Assembly: GCF_036067295.1 (NCBI RefSeq)
Contig: NZ_CP107954.1
Coordinates: 7,068,001 to 7,132,000 of the forward strand
DNA: 64,000 bases
Origin: Kribbella sp. NBC_00382
GTDB taxonomy: Bacteria > Actinomycetota > Actinomycetes > Propionibacteriales > Kribbellaceae
Direction of reading: 5' to 3'
Position 1 is the stretch's first letter. The number at the start of each line of letters is the position of its first letter. The position numbers and the translations under genes are program-made. The notes below the pieces were generated by a model. That model was not told the DNA's origin. It saw only the letters and a program-made list of their open reading frames with translations, and did not search any database. This document shows positions 37,101 to 45,191 of the stretch, piece after piece.

Positions 37101-37446
37101 CGGGCCGGAAGCCCGTACTTTGCTGGCCGACCTGGCCGCCATCTACGACGCCGGTCGACGGGAGCCGCTTCCGCTTCCCCTCAAGACTTCCCTCGCCTGG
37201 CACGAGGCACGCCGCACCGGCGACGACCCGGCGACGGCTGCCGGCCGACGCTGGCGACCGGCCGCCTACGACGGTGAGAACGCCGACCCTGCGCACGTAC
37301 GGGTCTGGGGACCGTACACGCGGCTCGACGTCCTGCTGGATCCGACCCGCGCCGATGAGGAACGCCCCGGCGAGCCGACCCGGCTCGGCGCCTATGCCGC
37401 CCGGCTCTGGGAACCGATGCTTCGCTTCGAGCAGGCGGCGACGTGA
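34138..37446 (+). CDS. recC: Exonuclease V subunit RecC
   Basis: A 1102-residue inactivated-helicase subunit of RecBCD, which holds the complex on DNA ends and recognises Chi. Visible landmarks are the N-terminal RecC signature DPFAEELVVVPAKGVERWLSQRLAHRLG (quoted in part: VVPAKGVERWLSQRLA), VMCPDIETYAPLI near residue 380, and VPHRVVCLLGLDDGVFPR near 645. The GTG start at 34138 has no ribosome site; CATGCT lies 6 bases before it, suggesting a leaderless message. Its stop overlaps the recB start. The order recC-recB-recD with overlaps shows a single operon. Confidence 0.95.
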   Translation: MTLYLHRAERTDVLADGLGRLLAVPLADPFAEELVVVPAKGVERWLSQRLAHRLGAAAGRGDGVCAGVRFTTPRSLVAALLDLNQDDPWAADAMAWPLLAVLDESLDDAWCVPVARHLGHFDTGAEAELRQGRRYAVAARLARLFASYAVQRPALLTDWTQGRDTDGRGETIDDDLSWQPELWRRLVDRIDAPTPNARHADTIDQLRNRPESLDLPARLSLFGHTRLPATEVELLSALAEHRDVHLWLPHPSNALWERLTAARTTTGDRADDTSHQEADHPLLATLGRDSRELQSTLASVPTVDDHLPSSAGPDTLLGWLQDDLRGNVLAPDGRRVATGDRSVQVHACHGTARQVDVLREILLGMLQADPTLEPRDILVMCPDIETYAPLISARFGLGDLRNDGHPAHRLRVQLADRSLTQTNPLLGVASQLLGIAGSRATASQLLDLAETEPVRRRFRFTDDDLDTITAWVRESGVRWAFDQEHRAPYGLAEYPQNTWRFGLDRILAGVTMSADAHAWINTTLPLDDVGSTRIELAGRFAEYVDRLQAATERLDGRRPLADWLDALRAGIDQLTRVVPDDNWQLSQVHREFAEVAADAGQLAQTSLRLPDVRALLSSHLAGRPSRAGFRTGTLTVCTMVPMRSVPHRVVCLLGLDDGVFPRFGLSDGDDVLARTPLTGERDVRSEDRQLLLDAILAATESLVITFTGANEYSGQRRPPAVPLGELLDVLDRTTESNLREAVLVRHPLQPFDRKNLEPGRLGTPGPFTFDPTALVAARAAAGTRPPRPEFLAGQLPVSSDEDIALTDLLTFFRHPVRGYFRSLDLTLPWEVDGLSDEMPVEIDSLQKWSVGDRLLRDMLAGVNPNDALHAEWRRGTLPPGRLGWRTATDVREEAKQLAIAAHRHRLTSPRAFDLDVDLGGGRRLTGTVPSVHGHRLVSVGFSRLDAKQLLASWIQLLALSAHDEDHNWTALVIGRGRNSPASRLLGPVGPEARTLLADLAAIYDAGRREPLPLPLKTSLAWHEARRTGDDPATAAGRRWRPAAYDGENADPAHVRVWGPYTRLDVLLDPTRADEERPGEPTRLGAYAARLWEPMLRFEQAAT

Positions 37447-40400
37447 TGGAACCCTTCGATCTGCTCGGCGAACTACCGACCGGAACCATCGTCCTGGAGG
37501 CGAGTGCCGGCACCGGCAAGACCTATGCGCTGGCCGGGCTCGTCACCCGCTTCGTGGCCGAGGGCCGGGCCAGGCTCGACCAGATGCTGCTGATCACCTT
37601 CGGCCGCGCAGCCAGCCAGGAACTCCGCGAACGCGTCCGCACCCAACTGCTCGACGCCGAACTCGCGCTCGCCAACCCTGACGATTGGCAGGACGACCCG
37701 GGCCTACTCGGCCACCTCGTCCACGGCAGTACCGCCGAGGTCGCCTTGCGCCGCTCGCGTCTTCGCGACGCGCTGGCCAACTTCGACGCGGCCACGATCG
37801 CCACCACTCACCAGTTCTGCCAGCTCGTACTGCGCTCGCTCGGCGTTGCCGGTGACACCGATGCCGGCGTGACTCTGGTGGACGACTTGAGAGACCTCGT
37901 CACCGAGGTGGTCGACGACCTCTATCTCAGCCTCTTCGGAAGTTCCGCGGATCAGCCGCCCATCACCCGCGGGACCGCCCTCGAGATCGCACTCAAGGCG
38001 GTCAGCAACCCGCATACCAAGCTGGTCCCAGACAAGTACGCCGAGGCCTCGCCGGAGGGCGTCCGGGTCTCGTTCGCGCACGAAGTACTGGCCGAGATGG
38101 AGCGCCGCAAACGCCGCCTCGGCATCCTCGGCTACGACGACCTGCTCACCCGTCTTGCCGCTGCGCTCGAGGAACCCGATGCTCCGGCCCGGCAGCAGAT
38201 GCAACGCCGGTGGTCGGTGGTGATGGTCGACGAGTTCCAGGACACCGATCCGGTGCAGTGGAAGGTGATCGACGCCGCGTTCAACGGCAACAGCACCCTG
38301 GTCCTGATCGGCGACCCGAAGCAGGCCATCTACGCGTTCCGCGGCGGCGACATCGCGACGTACCTCGCGGCCGCGGCAACTGCCGGGCAGCGTCGCACCC
38401 TCGACACCAACTGGCGTAGTGACCAGCCGCTGGTCGACTGCCTCCAAGTGGTCCTGGGCGGTGCCCAGCTCGGCGACCCGGGCATCGTTGTTCACCCGGT
38501 TGCCGCTCACCATCAGGGCAGCCGTCTCGCCGGAGCGCCGTCCAACGCGCCGTTCCGGCTCCGGGTCGCGCAACGGGAGCTGTTCGGCTCGGCCAGGCGC
38601 AAGAGCATTCCGATGGATGACCTCCGCGGTTACATCGCTCGCGATCTGGCCGCCGATATCGGTGGACTGCTGGCCTCTGGAGCGACGTACGACGGCCGGC
38701 CACTGCGCGCCGGCGATGTCGCGGTGATCGTCGAGACACATAAGGACGCACGAGTCTGCCGGGAGGAGCTGGCCCGGGTCGGCATCCCTGCCGTGTACTC
38801 CGGTGACCTCGACATCTTCTCGTCGGAAGCGGCCAAGGACTGGCTGTGCCTGCTGGAGGCGTTCGAGCAGCCACACCGCTCCGGCCTGGTCCGGGCCGCG
38901 GCGACGACGATGTTCTTCGGCGAGACGGCGGCCAGCCTGCGAGCCGGTGGCGAGGAGCTCACCGACAGGACCGGCCAGACGCTTCGAGCTTGGGCCGACC
39001 GGCTGCGTACCAGTGGCGTAGCGGCAGTCTTCGAGGCCGCGCAGGTTCACGGGATGACCGAGCGAGTACTGGCCTGGCGCGGCGGCGAGCGCGACATGAC
39101 CGACCTCGCGCACCTGGCCGAATTGCTCCACGAGACCGCACACCGCGAAGGGTTCGGACTGCCTGCCCTGCTCGACTGGTTGCGCGAGGAGTGCAGCGGC
39201 CGCGGCCGTACGACCGAGCGGACTCGTCGGCTCGACAGCGACGCCGCGGCCGTACAGATCATGACGGTCTGGGTCAGCAAGGGCCTGCAGTACCCCGTCG
39301 TCTACCTGCCGTTCGGTTTCACGCGCCACGTTGTCGAGGACACCGAACTGCTGGTCTTCCACCAAGACGGCGAACGGCGACTCGACCTCGGCGGCAAACG
39401 TCATCGCGGCCATCGAGCCAACCAGAAACTCTGGCGGGCCGAGGAAGCCGGCGACGACATCCGCCTCACCTACGTCGCACTGACCCGGGCGCAGTCCCAG
39501 GTCGTTGCCTGGTGGGCGCCGTCCTGGGACGAGGTCAACGGCGGAATCTCGCGGCTGCTGCGCGGCCGCAAACAAGGTGAAGCAATCGTGCCCGACACGC
39601 TGGACCGGCCATCGTCCGACGACGAGGTGCTGATCTGGCTCCGCCGCTGGCAGCAGGCCGGTGGTCCGGTGATCGAGGATTCGGTCATTGCCGAGCAGGT
39701 CGAGCCTGTGTCCGAAGACCTGCCTGGTGGGCTGGCGGTCGGACACTTCTCCCGCGAGGTCGACCTCGCTTGGCGGCGTACGTCGTACTCCGGGCTGATC
39801 CGCGCGGCGGACCAGCAGGTGGGCGGTGTCGCCAGCGAGCACGAAGAGAGCCAGCTCGAGGACGAGTCCGTCGACGCGGCGCCGATGCCAGAGGTCGCGC
39901 CGGCCGATGCGCTCCCGTCGCCGATGGACGGGCTGCCGGCCGGAGCAACTTTCGGATCGCTGGTCCACGCAGTTCTTGAAGAAGCCGATCCACAAGCGCC
40001 GGATCTGCACGCCGAGCTGGCCGGGAAGGTCCGTGAGCAGTTGCGCTTCTGGCGGGTCGATGTGACACCCGACGCACTGGCCACCGCGATGTTGCCGCTG
40101 CACCGGACGCCACTCGGTCCGCTGGTTCCCGGACTGACCCTTGGCGACCTGGGCCGCGCTGACCGGCTGCGCGAACTCGACTTCGAGATCCCGCTGGCCG
40201 GCGGCGACCAGGCGTCAGCGACCGACGTACGGCTGGCCGAGGTGGCGCCACTCTTGCGCATCCATTTGCCGACGGACGATCCGCTGCTCGCGTACGCCGA
40301 GCGGCTAGAGCAGCCGCTGCTTGGCGAGCAGAGTTTGCGGGGCTATCTCTCGGGTTCGATCGACGTAGTACTGCGTGTTCCTCATGGTGAGGGCCAGCGC

Positions 40401-40742
40401 TTCGTGGTGGTTGACTACAAGACCAACCGGCTTGGCGATCCGGAGCAGCCCGCGACCTCTGCGGAGTACGGGCCGGATGAGCTGGCCGCTGCGATGCTGC
40501 ACTCCGACTATCCGCTGCAGGCGATGCTCTACTCGGTGGTACTGCACCGGTATCTCCGTTGGCGGCTGCCGGACTACGACCCCGAAGTACATCTGGGCGG
40601 GGTGATCTACCTCTACTTGCGCGGGATGTGCGGACCGGAGACGCCTCTTGTGGACGGGCATCCGGCAGGGGTATTCAGCTGGCCGATGCCGACTGCGCTC
40701 GTACTGGCGTTGTCGGAACTGCTTGATGGGAGGGTCGCGTGA
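37446..40742 (+). CDS. recB: Exonuclease V subunit RecB (helicase-nuclease)
   Basis: The 1098-residue motor and nuclease of RecBCD. Helicase motifs are Walker A EASAGTGKTYALAGLV (18-33), Walker B VVMVDEFQDTDPVQW, GDPKQAIYAFRGGD, and VWVSKGLQYPVVYLPFG for motif V. The C-terminal RecB nuclease carries the catalytic VVDYKTNR near residue 990. The ATG at 37446 shares its A with the recC stop (TGATG); the GTG three bases earlier is an equal alternative. The stop overlaps recD's GTG. Confidence 0.96.
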   Translation: MEPFDLLGELPTGTIVLEASAGTGKTYALAGLVTRFVAEGRARLDQMLLITFGRAASQELRERVRTQLLDAELALANPDDWQDDPGLLGHLVHGSTAEVALRRSRLRDALANFDAATIATTHQFCQLVLRSLGVAGDTDAGVTLVDDLRDLVTEVVDDLYLSLFGSSADQPPITRGTALEIALKAVSNPHTKLVPDKYAEASPEGVRVSFAHEVLAEMERRKRRLGILGYDDLLTRLAAALEEPDAPARQQMQRRWSVVMVDEFQDTDPVQWKVIDAAFNGNSTLVLIGDPKQAIYAFRGGDIATYLAAAATAGQRRTLDTNWRSDQPLVDCLQVVLGGAQLGDPGIVVHPVAAHHQGSRLAGAPSNAPFRLRVAQRELFGSARRKSIPMDDLRGYIARDLAADIGGLLASGATYDGRPLRAGDVAVIVETHKDARVCREELARVGIPAVYSGDLDIFSSEAAKDWLCLLEAFEQPHRSGLVRAAATTMFFGETAASLRAGGEELTDRTGQTLRAWADRLRTSGVAAVFEAAQVHGMTERVLAWRGGERDMTDLAHLAELLHETAHREGFGLPALLDWLREECSGRGRTTERTRRLDSDAAAVQIMTVWVSKGLQYPVVYLPFGFTRHVVEDTELLVFHQDGERRLDLGGKRHRGHRANQKLWRAEEAGDDIRLTYVALTRAQSQVVAWWAPSWDEVNGGISRLLRGRKQGEAIVPDTLDRPSSDDEVLIWLRRWQQAGGPVIEDSVIAEQVEPVSEDLPGGLAVGHFSREVDLAWRRTSYSGLIRAADQQVGGVASEHEESQLEDESVDAAPMPEVAPADALPSPMDGLPAGATFGSLVHAVLEEADPQAPDLHAELAGKVREQLRFWRVDVTPDALATAMLPLHRTPLGPLVPGLTLGDLGRADRLRELDFEIPLAGGDQASATDVRLAEVAPLLRIHLPTDDPLLAYAERLEQPLLGEQSLRGYLSGSIDVVLRVPHGEGQRFVVVDYKTNRLGDPEQPATSAEYGPDELAAAMLHSDYPLQAMLYSVVLHRYLRWRLPDYDPEVHLGGVIYLYLRGMCGPETPLVDGHPAGVFSWPMPTALVLALSELLDGRVA

Positions 40743-42532
40743 CCAGCACCGTCGACGAGTTCGATGCGACCCTCGCCCTCGGCGCGACCGGGATCCTGCG
40801 CGACTTCAACCAGGCCGGTGTGATCCTCGCCGCTGATGTCCACGTGGCTTCTCGGCTCACCAAACTACTTGCTGAGGGCAATGAAACGGTCGCGCTCGCG
40901 TGCGCGCTGATGGCACGGGCCGTCCGGGCCGGGTCCATCTGCCTCGACCTCAACGAAGTACGGGACGAGGTCGGCGAAGAGGGAGCCGAGCTGACCTGGC
41001 CTGCACCGGACGAATGGCTGGCGGCGCTCAGGGCCAGCCCCCTGCTCGCTGCACCGCACCCCCTCCATCTGGAGGACACACGGCTCTACTTCGACCGGTA
41101 CTGGCGAGAGGAGGAGCAAGTCGAGCAGGACCTCCGCCGTCGGGCCGGCTGGCCATCGCCGATGATCGCCAACGAGGCAGCACTGGTCGCTGGGCTTGAC
41201 CGGCTCTTCCCCGGTACGGCGTACGTCGAGCAGCGGACCGCTGCTGAGACGGCGGCTCGGCAGTGGACGACAGTACTGACGGGTGGCCCAGGTACAGGCA
41301 AGACCACCACCGTCGCCGGGCTGCTCGCGCTGCTCGCGGAACAGGCGCAGCTTGCCGGGGATCGCCGCCCGTGGATCGCACTGACCGCGCCGACCGGCAA
41401 GGCTGCAGGGCGCCTCGAGGAAGCCGTACGGCGCGAGATGAAGGAGCGCCTCAGCCCGGACGATCGGGACCGGCTCGGCGAATTCCACGCCGTGACCCTG
41501 CACATGTTGCTCGGCGGGCGCCCCGACTCGTCGACCCGCTTCCGCCATGACCGGGACAACCGGCTGCCGCACGACATCGTCGTCGTCGACGAGACCTCGA
41601 TGGTCTCGCTGACGATGATGGCGCGGCTGCTCGAGGCAGTCCGGCCCGAGGCCCGGCTGATCCTGGTCGGCGACCCCGACCAACTGGCCTCGATCGAAGC
41701 CGGGGCGGTACTCGCCGACCTCGTCGCGGGACTGGTTGCCGGCGGCCACATTTCTGCCGCCGAGCTTCGCACCTCCCACCGCTTCGGAGGCGAGATCGGC
41801 AAGCTCGCCTTGGCGGTCCGCGACGACCAGCCGGAGGTCGTTCTCGACGTACTACGGGCCGGCGGCGACCGGGTCCATTTCGTCGAGGACGACGACCCCC
41901 GCGAAACCCTGCGCTCGACGCTGCTGCCCGACGTACTGGCAATCCGCGAAGCCGCCGAGGCAGGTGACACCGACGCAGCCCTGGCCGCCCTCGACCGCCA
42001 CCGCCTCCTCTGTGCCCACCGCGAAGGCCCCTGGGGCGTCAGCCACTGGAACCGAACCGTAGAACGCTGGATCACCGAGGAAACCGGAGACCCCCTCTGG
42101 GACACCTGGTACGTAGGCCGCCCAGTCCTGGTCACCTCCAACGACTACGCCCTAGGCATCTACAACGGCGACGTAGGCGTAACCATCCGCCGCCCCGACG
42201 GCACCCTCCGAGTCTGCATCGACAGCTCCCGCGGCCGCCTCGACTTCGCCCCCAGCCGCCTGGGCAACATCGAAACCCTCCACGCCATGACCATCCACAA
42301 AGCCCAAGGCAGCCAGGCTACCGAGGTCACCGTCCTACTCCCGGGCGAAGAATCCCGCCTACTCACCCGAGAACTCTTCTACACAGCCATCACCCGAGCC
42401 CAGGACCGAGTCCGAGTAGTAGGCACCGAACCCGCAGTCCGCCAAGCCCTCTCCCACCAAGCCCTCCGAGCCACCGGCCTCCGCCAACGCCTCACCCCCG
42501 GCAACCTCCCCAACCACGTCTGTCAGAAGTAA
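40739..42532 (+). CDS. recD: Exonuclease V subunit RecD
   Basis: The 597-residue 5'-to-3' helicase of RecBCD. Walker A is TGGPGTGKTTTVAGLL near 180, Walker B IVVVDETSMVSLTMM, then LILVGDPDQLASIEAGAVL, and the C-terminal UvrD-like segment AMTIHKAQGSQATEVTVLLP. The GTG start at 40739 overlaps the recB stop. The last 500 bases use many GTA, CTA and CGA codons, unlike the rest of the gene, though the protein remains clearly RecD to the end. Confidence 0.96.
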   Translation: MTSTVDEFDATLALGATGILRDFNQAGVILAADVHVASRLTKLLAEGNETVALACALMARAVRAGSICLDLNEVRDEVGEEGAELTWPAPDEWLAALRASPLLAAPHPLHLEDTRLYFDRYWREEEQVEQDLRRRAGWPSPMIANEAALVAGLDRLFPGTAYVEQRTAAETAARQWTTVLTGGPGTGKTTTVAGLLALLAEQAQLAGDRRPWIALTAPTGKAAGRLEEAVRREMKERLSPDDRDRLGEFHAVTLHMLLGGRPDSSTRFRHDRDNRLPHDIVVVDETSMVSLTMMARLLEAVRPEARLILVGDPDQLASIEAGAVLADLVAGLVAGGHISAAELRTSHRFGGEIGKLALAVRDDQPEVVLDVLRAGGDRVHFVEDDDPRETLRSTLLPDVLAIREAAEAGDTDAALAALDRHRLLCAHREGPWGVSHWNRTVERWITEETGDPLWDTWYVGRPVLVTSNDYALGIYNGDVGVTIRRPDGTLRVCIDSSRGRLDFAPSRLGNIETLHAMTIHKAQGSQATEVTVLLPGEESRLLTRELFYTAITRAQDRVRVVGTEPAVRQALSHQALRATGLRQRLTPGNLPNHVCQK

Positions 42533-42546
42533 CGACCTCTGTTGGC

Positions 42547-42560
42547 TACAGTCCGTGGCA
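42547..42560 (+). promoter_or_regulatory. Probable leaderless promoter -10 of the YcaQ-type gene
   Basis: TACAGT at 42547-42552 is followed by 7 bases and the ATG at 42560, in the 27-base gap after recD. There is no ribosome site. Confidence 0.52.
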
Positions 42561-43654
42561 TGGGAGTGCTCCGACTGACGAGGCAGCAGGCGCGGCGGGT
42601 CGCGGTTCGGGCTCAGTTGCTGACGGCGGATCGGCCGACGGACCTGGCGGCGATGGTTCAGGATTTGACCTTGTTGCAGGTTGATCCGACGGCGGCGATT
42701 GCGCCCAACGCGGATCTGGTGGCGTGGAGCCGGCTGGGGGCGTCGTACCAACCGGCTCATTTGCGGCAGGCGTTGGAGGTGGATCGGACGCTCTTCGAGT
42801 ACAACGCGCTGATCCGGCCGACGAGCGACGTCGGGTTGTACCTGGCCGGCGCGGCGGAGCAGCCGACGTGGGAGCGGGCCCGCGAGTGGATGCGGAAGAA
42901 CGACGGCTTTCGGCGCGACATCCTGCAGCTGCTCGGCGAACGCGGGCCGCTGACCTCGCGCGAGATCCCGGACACCTCGGTCGAGCCGTGGGCGTCGGCC
43001 GGCTGGAGCAACGCACGCAACGTCACCAAGATGCTGGACTGCCTGATCTCACGTGGCGAGGTCGCCATCGCCGGCCGGGCCGGCCGCGAGCGCAAATGGG
43101 ATCTGCCCAAGCGGGTCTATCCGGCTGGCCTGGTCGTCCCGAGCGTCGAGGAGGCCACTCAGCAGAAGAACGAGCGGCGGCTGCGGTCGCTCGGGATCGC
43201 CCGTGCGAAGGGCACCGAGGTACCGGTCGAGCCCTGGATCGTCGGGTACGTCGGCGAGCCGGCCGAGGTCGAGGGCACCAAGGGCGAATGGCGAGTGGAC
43301 CCAGCCGCTCTCGAGACCGACGACTTCGCCGGCCGTACTGCGTTCCTGTCCCCTTTCGACCGGCTGATCCACAATCGGGGCCGGGCGGAGGAGCTATTCG
43401 ACTTCGAGTACACGCTGGAGATGTACAAGCCGGCCGCCAAGCGCCGCTGGGGCTACTTCGCGCTGCCGATCCTGCACGGCGACCAACTCGTCGGCAAGCT
43501 CGATGCGATCGCGGACCGGAAGGCCTCGGTACTGCGGGTGAACGCGATCCACCAGGACGTCCCCTTCAAGCGAGCAACCAGCAAGGCCGTCCAAACCGAA
43601 CTCGAGAACCTCGCCCAGTGGCTCGGCTTGGCCGACATCCAGCACGCCTTATGA
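42560..43654 (+). CDS. YcaQ/AlkX-type winged-helix DNA glycosylase-like protein
   Basis: A 364-residue protein of the HTH_42 winged-helix family that includes E. coli YcaQ (AlkX) and Streptomyces AlkZ, glycosylases that unhook interstrand crosslinks and remove bulky alkyl lesions. The catalytic QxQ/QxD position appears as LTLLQVDPTAAI near residue 40, matching the QxD form described for YcaQ-type enzymes. Other family parts are YNALIRPTSDVGLYL, ERKWDLPKRVYP, and FLSPFDRLIHNRGRAEELFDFEY near 270 (quoted in part). It lies downstream of recBCD, in keeping with a repair cluster, but has its own -10. Its end overlaps the convergent WYL gene by 6 bases. Confidence 0.85.
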   Translation: MGVLRLTRQQARRVAVRAQLLTADRPTDLAAMVQDLTLLQVDPTAAIAPNADLVAWSRLGASYQPAHLRQALEVDRTLFEYNALIRPTSDVGLYLAGAAEQPTWERAREWMRKNDGFRRDILQLLGERGPLTSREIPDTSVEPWASAGWSNARNVTKMLDCLISRGEVAIAGRAGRERKWDLPKRVYPAGLVVPSVEEATQQKNERRLRSLGIARAKGTEVPVEPWIVGYVGEPAEVEGTKGEWRVDPAALETDDFAGRTAFLSPFDRLIHNRGRAEELFDFEYTLEMYKPAAKRRWGYFALPILHGDQLVGKLDAIADRKASVLRVNAIHQDVPFKRATSKAVQTELENLAQWLGLADIQHAL

Positions 43655-44608
43655 ACAAGCGGTTCGGGTGAAGCGCTCGGCCAGGTGGGCGAAGGCGTTG
43701 GTCAGGTCGTCGGGGGTGATGACTTCGATTTCGGTGTCGAAGCGGGCGATGGCTGCGGCGAGGCTGGGCCAGGACCAGGAGCCCAGGGTTAGGCGGCAGC
43801 GGGTGGGGCTGATTGGTTCGACGAGGCCGTCTCGGGTGTAAAGGGCCACGGTGGCAGCGGGTAGGTCGAGGACTACGGTGCCTTGGCAGGGCCAGTTGCC
43901 GGAGGTGTCGGCGGAGCCGCGGAAGACGCTGGTGATGTAGGTGGCGACGTTTCCGCCGGGTACTTCGCGTGCGGTGAAGCGCGGTCCGTTGGGGGTGCGC
44001 AGGCGCATCCGGTCGGCGCGGAAGGTGCGCCAGTCGTCGCGATCCAGGTCCCAGGCGACTAGGTACCAGCGTCCGTCCCAGGTGATGACGTGGTGAGGTT
44101 CAGCGCGGCGTGAAGACAAATCGCCGTAGTCGAAGCGCAGGGTCTCCTGTACTTCGATGGCCGCGCTGATCGCCAGGAGTACGTCTCCGTCAACGGGATC
44201 AGCCGGCCTGGTGGCGGGGCGTTCGACGGCGGTGACTTGAAGCGCGTTGACGCGATGGCGTAGCCGGCTCGGCATGACTTGCCGGAGGGTGTTCAGCGCC
44301 CGCTCGGCATCCTCGGCGAGACCGTTGCCGGGTGTGGTGGCAACTACTTGAAGGGCGACGGTGAGGGCCACGGCCTGTTGGTCGTCGAACAGCAGCGGCG
44401 GCAGGTCCGTACCGGCGCTGAGTCGGTAGCCACCTTCGGGGCCCTTCACAGCGGCAATCGGATAGCCGAGCTCACGGAGTCTGTCGACGTCGCGGCGAAT
44501 TGTGCGCAGGCTGACGTCCATGCGTTCCGCCAGCACCGCGCCGGACCAGTCCCGGCGGGTCTGCAGCAGCGACAGCAGGGTCAGCAGTCGCGAAGAGGTC
44601 TTCGGCAT
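43649..44608 (-). CDS. WYL domain transcriptional regulator
   Basis: A 319-residue YafY-like regulator with an N-terminal winged helix (RLLTLLSLLQTRRDWSGAVLA, MDVSLRTIRRDVDRLRELGY, each noted as seen) and a WYL domain from about 135 (RRAEPHHVITWDGRWYLVAWD carries the W-Y-L core). The start at 44608 has CAGAAT 7 bases upstream, so it is probably leaderless. It is divergent from the VOC gene at 44698, and a long perfect palindrome between them is the probable operator. The ligand is unknown. Confidence 0.9.
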   Translation of the reverse strand: MPKTSSRLLTLLSLLQTRRDWSGAVLAERMDVSLRTIRRDVDRLRELGYPIAAVKGPEGGYRLSAGTDLPPLLFDDQQAVALTVALQVVATTPGNGLAEDAERALNTLRQVMPSRLRHRVNALQVTAVERPATRPADPVDGDVLLAISAAIEVQETLRFDYGDLSSRRAEPHHVITWDGRWYLVAWDLDRDDWRTFRADRMRLRTPNGPRFTAREVPGGNVATYITSVFRGSADTSGNWPCQGTVVLDLPAATVALYTRDGLVEPISPTRCRLTLGSWSWPSLAAAIARFDTEIEVITPDDLTNAFAHLAERFTRTACS

Positions 44609-44624
44609 GCGGCCAATTCTGCCC

Positions 44625-44655
44625 GCAGTAGGTGACACACCCTGTCACCTACTGC
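44625..44655. promoter_or_regulatory. 31-bp palindromic operator, WYL regulator/VOC gene
   Basis: Perfect 13-base inverted repeats, GCAGTAGGTGACA (44625-44637) and TGTCACCTACTGC (44643-44655), flank a CACCC centre. It is located between the divergent starts, so the WYL protein probably represses both genes here. Confidence 0.75.
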
Positions 44656-44697
44656 TGAAAACCTGCTCCTACAACCAACCACCAAGGAGCTCTCAGA

Positions 44698-45147
44698 ATG
44701 GCAATCTCCACCACCACCCACCTCAACTTCCGCGGCGACGCCCGTGCGGCGCTGGAGTTCTACCAGTCCGTGTTCGGCGGCCAACTCACGATCGTGGCGT
44801 ACGGCGACTTCGGTATGCCGAAAGAGCTGCCCGACGCCGACAAGGTCGTCTTCGGCCAGGTCACGGCCGACAACGGGTTCAGCATCATGGCGTACGACGT
44901 ACCGAGGCAGTCCGCTCCCGCCGCCGCACCGGCCGCCACCACCCGCGAGAACGGCATGACCCTGACCGGCGAGCGCTTCTTCGTCTCCGTCCGCGGCGAC
45001 AGCGCCGAGGAGGTCAGCGCCCTCTGGGACAAGCTTGCCGACGGCGCCGACCTGATCGAGAAGTACGCTCCCTCGCAGTGGAGCCCCGGCTTCGGCATGC
45101 TGACCGACCGCTTCGGCACCACCTGGATCCTCGACGTCACCGGGTGA
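44698..45147 (+). CDS. VOC family (PhnB-like) protein
   Basis: A 149-residue glyoxalase/bleomycin-resistance fold protein of the PhnB type (HLNFRGDARAALEFYQSVFG, then FGQVTADNGFSIMAYDV, and WSPGFGMLTDRFGTTWILDV). The family includes metal-dependent isomerases and dioxygenases, but this subgroup mostly has no known function. AAGGAG lies 11 bases before the ATG. It is probably controlled by the divergent WYL regulator. Confidence 0.87.
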   Translation: MAISTTTHLNFRGDARAALEFYQSVFGGQLTIVAYGDFGMPKELPDADKVVFGQVTADNGFSIMAYDVPRQSAPAAAPAATTRENGMTLTGERFFVSVRGDSAEEVSALWDKLADGADLIEKYAPSQWSPGFGMLTDRFGTTWILDVTG

Positions 45148-45191
45148 TAGTCACCTCGGGGGGTGAGCCGCCTTAGCCGACTGGCCTTGGG

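Noticed and set aside
37704-40103. 799-codon minus-strand open frame
   Set aside because: Entirely antisense to recB, which has all helicase and nuclease motifs; no start signal or domain on this strand.
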